Source: an uncultured Bacteriovoracaceae bacterium (GTDB lineage Bacteria > Bdellovibrionota > Bacteriovoracia > Bacteriovoracales > Bacteriovoracaceae). Taken from it: a DNA stretch of 7,178 bases. Shown in pieces: positions 1 to 6,399 of this stretch. Both the position numbers and the translations under genes were made by a program. The notes under the pieces were generated by a model. The model had not been told where the DNA came from, ran no database searches, and saw only the letters and a program-made list of their open reading frames with translations. Position 1 is the first letter of the stretch. The number at the start of each line of letters is the position of its first letter. Location of the stretch: assembly GCA_937952395.1 (NCBI GenBank), contig CALFYV010000367.1:1-7178 (forward strand), written 5' to 3'.

Positions 1-354
1 GGTGGAACTCAGCGACTCACAAAAGCACTTGGAAAATCCAAGGCCATGTACCATATTTTAACCGGTGAAATGTTTGATGCAGTTGATGCTGAAAAAGCAG
101 GGCTAGTGGCAAAAATTGTTCCTGCGGAAACACTTCTACAAGAAAGCTTTGAAATTGCCACGATGATTGCCAATAAAGCTCCGGTGGCCATAAAGCTGGC
201 CAAAGAAGCAGTGAACGCCTCATTTGAAACTCCTCTGAAAGAGGGGCTAGAGTTTGAAAGACGTAATTTTTATTTAACTTTTGCCAGTGCTGATCAAAAA
301 GAAGGAATGAAGGCTTTTTTAGAAAAAAGAGAACCTCATTATAAAGGCAATTAA
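1..354 (+). CDS. paaF: Enoyl-CoA hydratase, PaaF-like (3' end only)
   Basis: This is the C-terminal 117 residues of a crotonase-fold enoyl-CoA hydratase; the start and roughly the first 140 residues lie left of the window. The visible part opens with GGTQRL, which in this family directly follows the active-site loop carrying the second catalytic Glu. It continues with the ILTGEMFDA..AEKAGLV segment and ends in the typical KEGMKAFLEKR tail of the trimerisation helices. Family role: reversible hydration of 2,3-didehydroadipyl-CoA to 3-hydroxyadipyl-CoA in the cytoplasm. The paaF assignment rests mainly on its place directly before paaG and paaH; by sequence alone it could be a general short-chain enoyl-CoA hydratase. 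The stop codon abuts the paaG ATG, so the two are probably translated together. No defect is visible in the part present. Confidence 0.85.
   Translation, partial: GGTQRLTKALGKSKAMYHILTGEMFDAVDAEKAGLVAKIVPAETLLQESFEIATMIANKAPVAIKLAKEAVNASFETPLKEGLEFERRNFYLTFASADQKEGMKAFLEKREPHYKGN
343..347 (+). promoter_or_regulatory. Ribosome binding site of paaG
   Basis: AAAGG lies 7 bases before the ATG at 355, inside the last codons of the preceding hydratase gene. It supports the start chosen for paaG, which follows the upstream stop codon with no gap. Confidence 0.6.
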
Positions 355-1146
355 ATGAGTGATTATAAATACACTAAAGTCGACATCAGAGGGCAAACAG
401 GAATCATTACACTTAATCGCCCTGAAGTTTATAATGCTCTTAATTTTGATGGCAAACATGAAATTATTAATGCGATTAAAGAATTAAATAAAAATGAACA
501 AGTTTTATCGATTATTTTAACTGCTGAAGGGAAAGCCTTTTGTTCAGGCCAGGATCTTAACGATAGAAGTGTAAATTCTAAAGATGGTGCAAGTGTGGAT
601 ATTGGTCTCACTCTTAAAACCGAATGGAATCCTTTAATTGAAGCCATTAGAAAAAGTGAAAAAATTATTATAGCAGCCATTAATGGAGTCTGTGCCGGTG
701 CGGGGCTCTCTGTTGTCATGGCGACGGATTTGAAAATAGCCAAACCAGCCACTCGCTTTATTTCTGGATTTGCTCAAATTGGCCTAGCTCCTGATGCCGG
801 TATGAGTTCAACGCTAGTTAAATCTATGGGTTATACCAAAGCTATGGAGTTCGCTCTTTTTGGGGAAGCCCTCATGAGTGAACAAATGTTAGAACTAGGT
901 TTAATCAATGAAATAAGTGAGAGTTTCTTAGAAAAGTCATTATCTGTTGCTGAGAAAATAAATAAACTTCCACCACTATCAGCTAAAATAATTAAAAAAA
1001 ATCTACAGTTTGCTATGGATAATAAATTTGATGAAGTCATTCAGCGTGAAACCTATACTCAACGCTTTTTAGGTTTTTCAAAAGACTATAGAGAGGGTGT
1101 GAGCGCATTCCTGGAAAAGAGAAAACCGCAATTTAAAGGGCAGTAA
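355..1146 (+). CDS. paaG: 1,2-epoxyphenylacetyl-CoA isomerase PaaG
   Basis: A 263-residue crotonase-superfamily protein, full length for PaaG (E. coli about 262). In the paa pathway PaaG converts the ring 1,2-epoxide of phenylacetyl-CoA to oxepin-CoA and also shifts a double bond in a later intermediate. Family signatures seen are FCSGQDLNDRSV (62-73), the oxyanion-hole GAG (115-117), APDAG (145-149) and the ending DYREGVSAFLEKR, close to E. coli PaaG as I recall it. The two catalytic glutamates of true hydratases are replaced (Ser119 and Phe139 by hand alignment), while the Asp of the PD motif (Asp147), the catalytic acid of PaaG-type isomerases, is kept. This favours isomerase over hydratase. 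The start at 355 has an AAAGG site and abuts the paaF stop; the stop overlaps the next ATG by one base (TAATG). Confidence 0.92.
   Translation: MSDYKYTKVDIRGQTGIITLNRPEVYNALNFDGKHEIINAIKELNKNEQVLSIILTAEGKAFCSGQDLNDRSVNSKDGASVDIGLTLKTEWNPLIEAIRKSEKIIIAAINGVCAGAGLSVVMATDLKIAKPATRFISGFAQIGLAPDAGMSSTLVKSMGYTKAMEFALFGEALMSEQMLELGLINEISESFLEKSLSVAEKINKLPPLSAKIIKKNLQFAMDNKFDEVIQRETYTQRFLGFSKDYREGVSAFLEKRKPQFKGQ
1135..1140 (+). promoter_or_regulatory. Ribosome binding site of paaH N-terminal piece
   Basis: AAAGGG lies 5 bases before the ATG at 1146, within the last codons of paaG. It fixes the start of the dehydrogenase at the TAATG junction. Confidence 0.65.
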
Positions 1147-2009
1147 TGAAACTAGAAAAAGTTTTAATTATTGGAGCTGGTACAATGGGTGAAGGGATCG
1201 CCCAGTGGTTTGCTCAACAAAAAGTAATAACCCATCTCACTGATGTCAATAATGAACAATCAAAAAATGCCTTGAAAAATATAAACAAGTCTTGGAATAA
1301 ACTTTTGGAAAAAGGTAAGTTTAACAAATCTGAATTAGAAAAGTATAACTCTTCACTTACTACCAAAGAAATGAAATCAGTTGATAACAACTATGACCTT
1401 GTCATCGAAGCTATTATTGAGAACCTTGAAATAAAAAAAAATCTTTTTAAAGAGCTTGATGCTAAAATGGAAGAAAAAACAATTTTTGCTTCCAACACAT
1501 CTAGCTTTCCGATGAAAGATCTAAGCAGTGACTTAAATAGTAAAAGAAAAAGGAACTTTTTGGGTTTACATTTTTTTAATCCCGCTACCATTATGAAATT
1601 AGTCGAAGTCATTAAAAGTGAATGGAGTGATGAAAAATTGGCCAAAGATCTTTATCAGTGGTTTGACTCTCATGGAAAAAAACCGGCTGTGTGCAAAGAC
1701 TCTCCTGGCTTCATCGTCAACCGAGTCGCACGCAATTTTTATGGTGAAGCTCTACGGATTACAGAAACTGATAATCAAGATAGAATGAAAGAGATAGATC
1801 ATATTATGAAAGAAGTGGCTGGATTTCGAATGGGCCCATTTGAACTGATGGACTTAATCGGGATTGATATTAATTATTCAGTTACCCTCTCAGTTTGGGA
1901 AGCCTACAATAAAGCTGCCCGTTTTGCCCCTCACTCATTGCAAAAACAAATGGTTGATAGCAAGCGTTTTGGACGAAAGACAACAAGAGGATTTTATTCT
2001 TATGAGTAA
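1146..2009 (+). CDS. paaH: 3-hydroxyacyl-CoA dehydrogenase PaaH, N-terminal catalytic piece
   Basis: A 287-residue NAD-dependent 3-hydroxyacyl-CoA dehydrogenase, expected to oxidise 3-hydroxyadipyl-CoA to 3-oxoadipyl-CoA. Residues 1-185 form the Rossmann NAD domain: GAGTMG (10-15), IEA around Glu88, NTSS (117-120), and the catalytic pair His142 (LHFFNP) and Glu154 (KLVEV), 12 residues apart as in the family. Residues 186-287 are the first C-terminal helical domain, with SPGFIVNRVAR and MGPFELMDLIGID, closing with the GRKTTRGFYSY end motif. E. coli PaaH is about 475 residues and continues into a linker and a second helical domain; here the frame stops at that boundary and the rest is the next gene. 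A 282-290-residue dehydrogenase can be active alone in other families (for example Hbd-type). A run of nine A lies at 1433-1441. It is translationally coupled to paaG and the downstream piece. Confidence 0.9.
   Translation: MKLEKVLIIGAGTMGEGIAQWFAQQKVITHLTDVNNEQSKNALKNINKSWNKLLEKGKFNKSELEKYNSSLTTKEMKSVDNNYDLVIEAIIENLEIKKNLFKELDAKMEEKTIFASNTSSFPMKDLSSDLNSKRKRNFLGLHFFNPATIMKLVEVIKSEWSDEKLAKDLYQWFDSHGKKPAVCKDSPGFIVNRVARNFYGEALRITETDNQDRMKEIDHIMKEVAGFRMGPFELMDLIGIDINYSVTLSVWEAYNKAARFAPHSLQKQMVDSKRFGRKTTRGFYSYE
1985..1991 (+). promoter_or_regulatory. Ribosome binding site of the second PaaH piece
   Basis: AAGAGGA lies 10 bases before the ATG at 2002 and inside the last codons of the first PaaH piece. 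Its presence argues that the second piece is translated from its own start, and that the split is not simply a frameshift error. The spacing is slightly long. Confidence 0.5.
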
Positions 2010-2607
2010 TATTCAAATTATTTATGATGAGAAATCACCTCTAATTAAGGAATTAAAAAATTCTTCATACCCAGTTTACAACGAAAAAAATTGCGATATT
2101 TTAGTTGATTTCACGACTTGTAATAAAAATGAAAAGAAAAAATTACTTTCAACTATAAAGGCAAAAAAAATTATTAGCGATCTAAGCTTTTATGACCCAC
2201 AAGAATTCTACAATGAATATCCCAAACTCAAAGCTTGTTTTTCTTCTTTTTTTATTACAGAAAAAAGAAAAATAGAGATCTATTATAAAGAGTTTATTGA
2301 TATAAAATCAATTTTCAACTCTCTTGAAACTGAACTAATTGAAATTAAACAATTGAGCTCTGGATTTATTTATCCTCGAATCTTTGCTCAAATCGTAAAT
2401 GAAGCCTATTTTGCCCTAGGCGAAGGTGTTGCGAGTAGTGAGGATATTGATCGGGCGATGAAGTTTGGGGTTAACTACCCTTTTGGGCCATTTGAGTGGT
2501 CAAAAGGTAAAGAAACTTATATTGTTAGATTATTAAAAGAATTAAAAAATAAAACTCAAGATGAACGTTATGACATTGCCCCTTTACTTCAAAATTTTGA
2601 TCTTTAG
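2002..2607 (+). CDS. PaaH C-terminal piece (second 3-hydroxyacyl-CoA dehydrogenase C-domain)
   Basis: A 201-residue protein with no NAD-binding motif. Residues 120-201 are a clear second 3HCDH helical domain: PRIFAQIVNEAYFALGEG, ASSEDIDRAMKFGVNYPFGP and a DERY...LL tail, matching the end of E. coli PaaH as I recall it. Residues 1-119 are poorly conserved, lysine-rich and correspond in position to the linker/degenerate middle part of long PaaH. The start was chosen at 2002 because it has an AAGAGGA site and overlaps the upstream stop (ATGAGTAA). The frame is open back to an ATG at 1864, but that would run deep into the catalytic gene. The two pieces total 488 residues against about 475 for a fused PaaH, so little seems lost. 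Likely role: partner subunit that dimerises with or completes the dehydrogenase, inferred. An alternative is one gene broken by a one-base indel or sequencing error. Confidence 0.8.
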   Translation: MSNIQIIYDEKSPLIKELKNSSYPVYNEKNCDILVDFTTCNKNEKKKLLSTIKAKKIISDLSFYDPQEFYNEYPKLKACFSSFFITEKRKIEIYYKEFIDIKSIFNSLETELIEIKQLSSGFIYPRIFAQIVNEAYFALGEGVASSEDIDRAMKFGVNYPFGPFEWSKGKETYIVRLLKELKNKTQDERYDIAPLLQNFDL

Positions 2608-2950
2608 CTCTCTATTTATAAGCTGCTCATTTTTTGAGGTTTTCGAATCTTTTGATGAAGAAGATTGTAAAAAAGTAAGCTGGATAAAATTAGGAAATGA
2701 TCAAGCACAACAAGGTTTTCCTTATGAAAGGCTTGCTCACTTCCAACAAATATGTTCTGAGTACAAAGTCTCCATCAACGAAGAAGAATTCAAAACCGGT
2801 TATCAAAGCGGTTTGAAAAAATACTGTACGTATCACAGAGGTTACGAGGCTGGTCAGAAAGACCAAAAATATTTAGGAATTTGTCCGAAAGACAGTGAAT
2901 ATGAATTTTTGAGAGGATTACAAAAAGCAAAAAGGGATAAAGAAAAATGA
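2561..2950 (+). CDS. DUF2799-type envelope lipoprotein
   Basis: A 129-residue predicted lipoprotein of unknown function. Residues 5-21 are a hydrophobic signal segment ending in FISC, a lipobox-like site with Cys22 as the acylation point. The mature part has the layout I recognise from the DUF2799 family: W..LGNDQAQQG (41-52), Cys65, then FKTGYQSGLKKYC (77-89), GYEAGQ and YLGICP with Cys108. The four mature cysteines (36, 65, 89, 108) suggest two disulfides in the periplasm. The ATG at 2561 overlaps the preceding gene by 47 bases; an in-frame ATG at 2570 is equally possible. Neither has a clear ribosome binding site, so coupling to the upstream gene is likely. The stop overlaps the thiolase start (ATGA). 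It has no obvious link to phenylacetate degradation. Family call from pattern memory, moderately sure. Confidence 0.75.
   Translation: MNVMTLPLYFKILIFSSLFISCSFFEVFESFDEEDCKKVSWIKLGNDQAQQGFPYERLAHFQQICSEYKVSINEEEFKTGYQSGLKKYCTYHRGYEAGQKDQKYLGICPKDSEYEFLRGLQKAKRDKEK
2931..2937 (+). promoter_or_regulatory. Ribosome binding site of paaJ
   Basis: AAAGGGA lies 9 bases before the ATG at 2947, inside the lipoprotein gene. It supports the start at the ATGA junction. Confidence 0.55.
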
Positions 2951-4143
2951 GAAACGTTTATATCACTTATGCCAAGAGAACTCCTATTGGAAGCTTCGCA
3001 GGAAGTTTATCCAGTGTGAGAGTTGATGACATGCTAGCGACTCTTTTTTCAGATTTCAAAAAGAATCATCATTTCGATTTAAAAGAAATTGATGATGTGA
3101 TTGTAGGAAATGCTAATGGAGCAGGTGAAGAAAATCGCAACTTAGCAAGAATGAGCTTAATCTTGGCAGGATTCCCTTATGAGGTACCAGGCACAACGCT
3201 CAATCGTCTATGTGGCTCCTCCATGGACGCTACTCAGATGGCGTTTGCCAAAATCCAAGCCGGAATGGCCGATGCTGTTTTAGTTGGCGGAGCAGAAAGT
3301 ATGAGTCGAGCACCCTATGTGATGAGTAAAGCTGAAAGCTCTTATGATAGAAATCAAAAGATTTGGGATACATCTATTGGCTGGCGTTTTCCAAACCCAA
3401 AAATGGAAGTACTTTTTCCTCTTTATGGCATGGGAGAGACAGCTGAAGAAGTTCAGAAAGAATATAAGATAAGCAGAGATGAACAAGATGCTTTTGCTCT
3501 AAGCTCTCATCAAAAAGCCATTCAAGCAATTAAGACAGGACAGTTTAAAAATGAAATTGTCCCTATTACGATTAAGACAAGAAAAGAAGAAAAATTAATT
3601 GATACTGATGAAGGACCGCGGGCGGATACATCTTTGGAAAAACTTGCAAAGTTGCGTGCTGCTTTTCGTGAAGGGGGAACTGTCACTGCTGGCAATTCAT
3701 CTTCCATTAACGACGGGGCTTCTTGTCTTTTTGTTGCCAGTGAAGATTTTATTAAAAAGCATAAGCTTACTCCCCTTGTTAAAATTACGGGAGGCAGTGT
3801 CGCTGGACTTCATCCCAATGTTATGGGACTCGGTCCTATTCACGCCACCAATAAACTTTGTAAAGGTTTAGGCATCACACCTCAAGATTTTGACGTGCTT
3901 GAACTTAACGAAGCCTTTGCTGTTCAATCCCTGGCCTGTATTAAAGAATTAAAGTTAGACCAAGCAAAAATAAATTTAAATGGTGGTGCCATAGCACTTG
4001 GGCATCCTCTCGGATCTTCAGGAGCACGTATTATCACTACACTCATTCATATCATGCAAAAAAATAAAAACTATAAAAAAGGCTTGGCCACCATGTGCAT
4101 TGGCGTTGGTCAAGGAATCGCTCTCTCGGTAGAGAATTGTTAA
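2947..4143 (+). CDS. paaJ: 3-oxoadipyl-CoA / 3-oxo-5,6-dehydrosuberyl-CoA thiolase PaaJ
   Basis: A 398-residue thiolase, full length for the family. It cleaves 3-oxoadipyl-CoA to succinyl-CoA and acetyl-CoA, and acts earlier on 3-oxo-5,6-dehydrosuberyl-CoA; it acts in the cytoplasm. All catalytic elements are present: nucleophile Cys89 in NRLCGSS, the NEAF motif, His353 in GGAIALGHPLG, and Cys384 in MCIGVGQG. Features that favour the PaaJ/PcaF branch over general acetoacetyl-CoA thiolases are ENRNLARM (62-69), AESMSRAPYVM and TSIGWRFPNP, all close to E. coli PaaJ as recalled. Its start overlaps the lipoprotein stop by four bases (ATGA). It is followed after ten bases by the aldehyde dehydrogenase with a strong ribosome binding site. 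The N-terminal segment RTPIGSFAGSLSSVR supports the chosen start. PcaF of the beta-ketoadipate pathway is the main alternative; the neighbours favour PaaJ. Confidence 0.92.
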   Translation: MRNVYITYAKRTPIGSFAGSLSSVRVDDMLATLFSDFKKNHHFDLKEIDDVIVGNANGAGEENRNLARMSLILAGFPYEVPGTTLNRLCGSSMDATQMAFAKIQAGMADAVLVGGAESMSRAPYVMSKAESSYDRNQKIWDTSIGWRFPNPKMEVLFPLYGMGETAEEVQKEYKISRDEQDAFALSSHQKAIQAIKTGQFKNEIVPITIKTRKEEKLIDTDEGPRADTSLEKLAKLRAAFREGGTVTAGNSSSINDGASCLFVASEDFIKKHKLTPLVKITGGSVAGLHPNVMGLGPIHATNKLCKGLGITPQDFDVLELNEAFAVQSLACIKELKLDQAKINLNGGAIALGHPLGSSGARIITTLIHIMQKNKNYKKGLATMCIGVGQGIALSVENC

Positions 4144-4147
4144 GGAG
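4142..4147 (+). promoter_or_regulatory. Ribosome binding site of the aldehyde dehydrogenase
   Basis: AAGGAG, 6 bases before the ATG at 4154, is the best ribosome binding site in the window. It partly overlaps the paaJ stop codon, so the dehydrogenase can initiate independently of coupling. Confidence 0.75.
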
Positions 4148-4153
4148 AAACAC

Positions 4154-5644
4154 ATGAAAGAAATAAAACTTTTTATTAACGGTGAATTTGTAAAATCATC
4201 AAATAATAAAACAACTAATTCCATAGATTCAGCGACTGGTAAAGCTATCGCGAAAGTTGAATTACCCAGTAAAGATGATGTGGAAAAAGCAGTGGATGCA
4301 GCGGAGCGAGCTTTTTATTCAAGTGAATGGAAAAATATGGATCAAAATAAAAGAAGTGATCTATTACTGGCCATCAGTGAAAAAATCAAAGAGCGCAAAG
4401 ATGAAATTATTGAACTAGAAATTAAAGATTCAGGCTCTACGGTACGCAAGGCCAAAGCCGATGTTCATAATGCTGCTTCATATTTTAAAGTTATGAGTAA
4501 AGTCGCTAAGTCTTTTCAATTTGAGCAAAAAGATGAGGCTGCTTCAAGAGCAACTTTTAGTGAAAACTTTCGTCAGTGGTCCCCTATTGGAGTTTGTGCC
4601 CAAATTATTCCATGGAATTTTCCATTAGTTATGGCAGCTTGGAAGATTGGCCCGGTTCTGGCCACAGTTTGCACCACTGTTTTAAAAAGTGCACTTGAAA
4701 CTCCAATTACTGCTAGTATCCTTGCCGAAATTATTCAAGAAGTGGGAGTGCCTAAAGGTGTTGTGAATATTATTACAGGTGATGCGAGCGTTGGAGAACT
4801 TTTGGTTAAAAATCCCAAAGTAAATAAAGTAGGCTTCACTGGTTCAACTGAAGTCGGGCGTAAAATTATGGCAGCGGCATCCAGTACTATAAAAAAATTA
4901 TCTCTGGAGCTTGGAGGAAAATCGGCTAATATCGTTTGTAATGATGCTGATTTAGATATTGCAGTTGATGGGGCCTTGTATGCTTTCCTATATCACTCTG
5001 GTCAAGCCTGCGATTCGGGTACTAGACTCTTAGTTCAAGAGGGTATCTACGATGAATTTATGAAAAAGTTCGCAAGCCGTATTGCAGAAGTTAAGATTGG
5101 GGTTCCAAGCGATCCTAATACAGGAATAGGGCCAGTCATTAACGAAAAACAATTTAACCGAATTATGAAATATATTAAGACCACGAAAGACGAGGGTGCA
5201 AAACTTATTTATGGAGCTGAGCGAGTTACTGGCGGAGCTTTTGATAAAGGCTATTATATCAAACCAACAGCTTTTGAAATAACTCCTGATAATACAATTT
5301 GGCATGAAGAAATTTTCGGACCTGTTGTTGGAATCATAAAATTTAAAACGGATGAAGAAGGGATAGAACTGGCCAATAATTCTATTTATGGATTAGCAGG
5401 CGCTGTTTGGTCAAAAGATGAAACTAAAGCCAAAAACATCGCTTCTAAACTAGAAGCTGGTACGGTTTGGATAAATGAGTATCATCTACTTAATCCAGGA
5501 ATGCCCTTTGGAGGTTTCAAGCAATCTGGTAATGATCGCGAAATGGGAACAGAAGGAATGCTTGCCTATTTAGAAGTTCGCCACCTTTGGAGAAGTGATT
5601 GCAATTCACGTTCTCAAAAGCAATGGTTTGATGCAATTTTTTAA
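4154..5644 (+). CDS. NAD(P)-dependent aldehyde dehydrogenase (classical ALDH family)
   Basis: A 496-residue classical aldehyde dehydrogenase, complete. Motifs in order are PWNFP with Asn155, VLK with cofactor Lys178, FTGSTEVG (228-235), LELGGKS with general-base Glu252, GQAC with nucleophile Cys286, EEIFGP (385-390) and PFGGFKQSG (451-459). It is not the PaaZ type: it lacks the C-terminal MaoC hydratase domain and has the ordinary PWNFP and ELGG motifs where PaaZ, as I recall, has NAFNFP and MEAD. Candidate roles are oxidation of the ring-opened 3-oxo-5,6-dehydrosuberyl-CoA semialdehyde as an unfused counterpart of PaaZ, or phenylacetaldehyde to phenylacetate ahead of the pathway. The sequence does not decide between them. 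The usual GN before the cofactor strand is Val172-Cys173, and Pro after Lys178 is Ser179. It is the last gene of the operon; its stop shares TTAA with the convergent gene. Confidence 0.88.
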   Translation: MKEIKLFINGEFVKSSNNKTTNSIDSATGKAIAKVELPSKDDVEKAVDAAERAFYSSEWKNMDQNKRSDLLLAISEKIKERKDEIIELEIKDSGSTVRKAKADVHNAASYFKVMSKVAKSFQFEQKDEAASRATFSENFRQWSPIGVCAQIIPWNFPLVMAAWKIGPVLATVCTTVLKSALETPITASILAEIIQEVGVPKGVVNIITGDASVGELLVKNPKVNKVGFTGSTEVGRKIMAAASSTIKKLSLELGGKSANIVCNDADLDIAVDGALYAFLYHSGQACDSGTRLLVQEGIYDEFMKKFASRIAEVKIGVPSDPNTGIGPVINEKQFNRIMKYIKTTKDEGAKLIYGAERVTGGAFDKGYYIKPTAFEITPDNTIWHEEIFGPVVGIIKFKTDEEGIELANNSIYGLAGAVWSKDETKAKNIASKLEAGTVWINEYHLLNPGMPFGGFKQSGNDREMGTEGMLAYLEVRHLWRSDCNSRSQKQWFDAIF

Positions 5645-6399
5645 GTAAAATCTTGAGGCAGAAAACTTTGGATTCTAAAATCATTTAATTCATTTTTGCA
5701 ATGATGGTAAATAAAATTTCGAATTCTTTGATATAATTCAGTGTCAGAAGAAAGTTCATCAATGACTTTATCGATCTCAAGAACATATTTCGTATGAAAG
5801 GTATCTTTATAAAGCTGGGCCTCTTTTATTAAACCATCATCTATAAGACTTCTATAGCCTTCCAAATAGGCCCTATACTCCATAGTAAAAATCACAACTT
5901 GATTTAGTTTAGCCAGGGTGTGGGAATTGCTTTTGGAATTAACTTGAGACCAAACCATCCAAGCATTCCCAAATTCGGTAAAATCTTCAACATGTTTTAC
6001 TTCATGTAAAAGTGTTTTGTAGCTAGTATCTCGTTTCAGTATAATTGAAAAATCATATTTATAGTTTCTAATAAACTTATCCATTTTAAAACTGGCAATT
6101 GTCATAGCATTAAACTTTGTTTGTTCGCTAGATTGAACAACAAAAACCTCAAACGAACGTTGATTGATTAGAAAATCTCTAACTCGTTGGTCTTCAAAGA
6201 AATGAGGATCACTTGAAATTTTTTCTAAATGTTTCAGTTTTAAATTATCTAAATAATGTCCTCTTCCTGAAACTTGCTCAGATGAAAAATCAAAAACCTG
6301 ATTAGTTTCTTTTTTCTTGGTTTTGAATAACCAATCACAAAGCCCAGCATTGGACAGTGGAGGAAATAAAATTAAGGCGAGAAAAAGACGCAAATACAT
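5641..6399 (-). CDS. Secreted HEXXH putative zinc metallopeptidase-like protein
   Basis: A 252-residue protein of no family I can name. Residues 1-18 are a signal peptide (short Arg4 n-region, hydrophobic 5-12, probable cleavage after SNA), so it is exported. The motif LLHEVKHVEDF contains HEXXH (His132, Glu133, His136). A Glu174 in MEYRAYLEGY lies 38 residues later, a spacing and context compatible with the third zinc ligand of gluzincin-type peptidases, though this is inference. The only two cysteines, Cys21 and Cys234, flank the mature protein and could form a disulfide. A general lipobox is not present. The first ATG is used; an in-frame TGA lies about 30 bases upstream and no clear ribosome binding site is seen. 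It is convergent with the aldehyde dehydrogenase and downstream of the flagellin terminator, so it probably has its own promoter in 6400-6450. Confidence 0.75.
   Translation of the reverse strand: MYLRLFLALILFPPLSNAGLCDWLFKTKKKETNQVFDFSSEQVSGRGHYLDNLKLKHLEKISSDPHFFEDQRVRDFLINQRSFEVFVVQSSEQTKFNAMTIASFKMDKFIRNYKYDFSIILKRDTSYKTLLHEVKHVEDFTEFGNAWMVWSQVNSKSNSHTLAKLNQVVIFTMEYRAYLEGYRSLIDDGLIKEAQLYKDTFHTKYVLEIDKVIDELSSDTELYQRIRNFIYHHCKNELNDFRIQSFLPQDFT

Noticed and set aside
429..752. Open frame of 107 codons on the - strand inside paaG
   Set aside because: It is antisense to a strongly conserved gene, without ribosome binding site or family resemblance.
1864..2001. Upstream ATG extending the second PaaH piece by 46 residues
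   Set aside because: The extension would be read over the conserved end of the catalytic domain, matches nothing known, and lacks a ribosome binding site; the ATG at 2002 has one.
1992..2009. Programmed ribosomal frameshift joining the two PaaH pieces
   Set aside because: A +1 shift would be needed at TAT GAG TAA, and I see no known slippery motif or following RNA structure. Re-initiation at the overlapping ATG is simpler.
3599..3871. Open frame of 90 codons on the + strand inside paaJ
   Set aside because: It is an alternative frame within a well-conserved thiolase region and its product shows no recognisable features.
5030..5305. Open frame of 91 codons on the - strand inside the aldehyde dehydrogenase
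   Set aside because: It is a shadow of the dehydrogenase coding frame, with no supporting signals.
5645..5720. Terminator for the paa operon just after the aldehyde dehydrogenase
   Set aside because: Only short palindromes such as those around GAATTC occur, with no stem followed by a T run.
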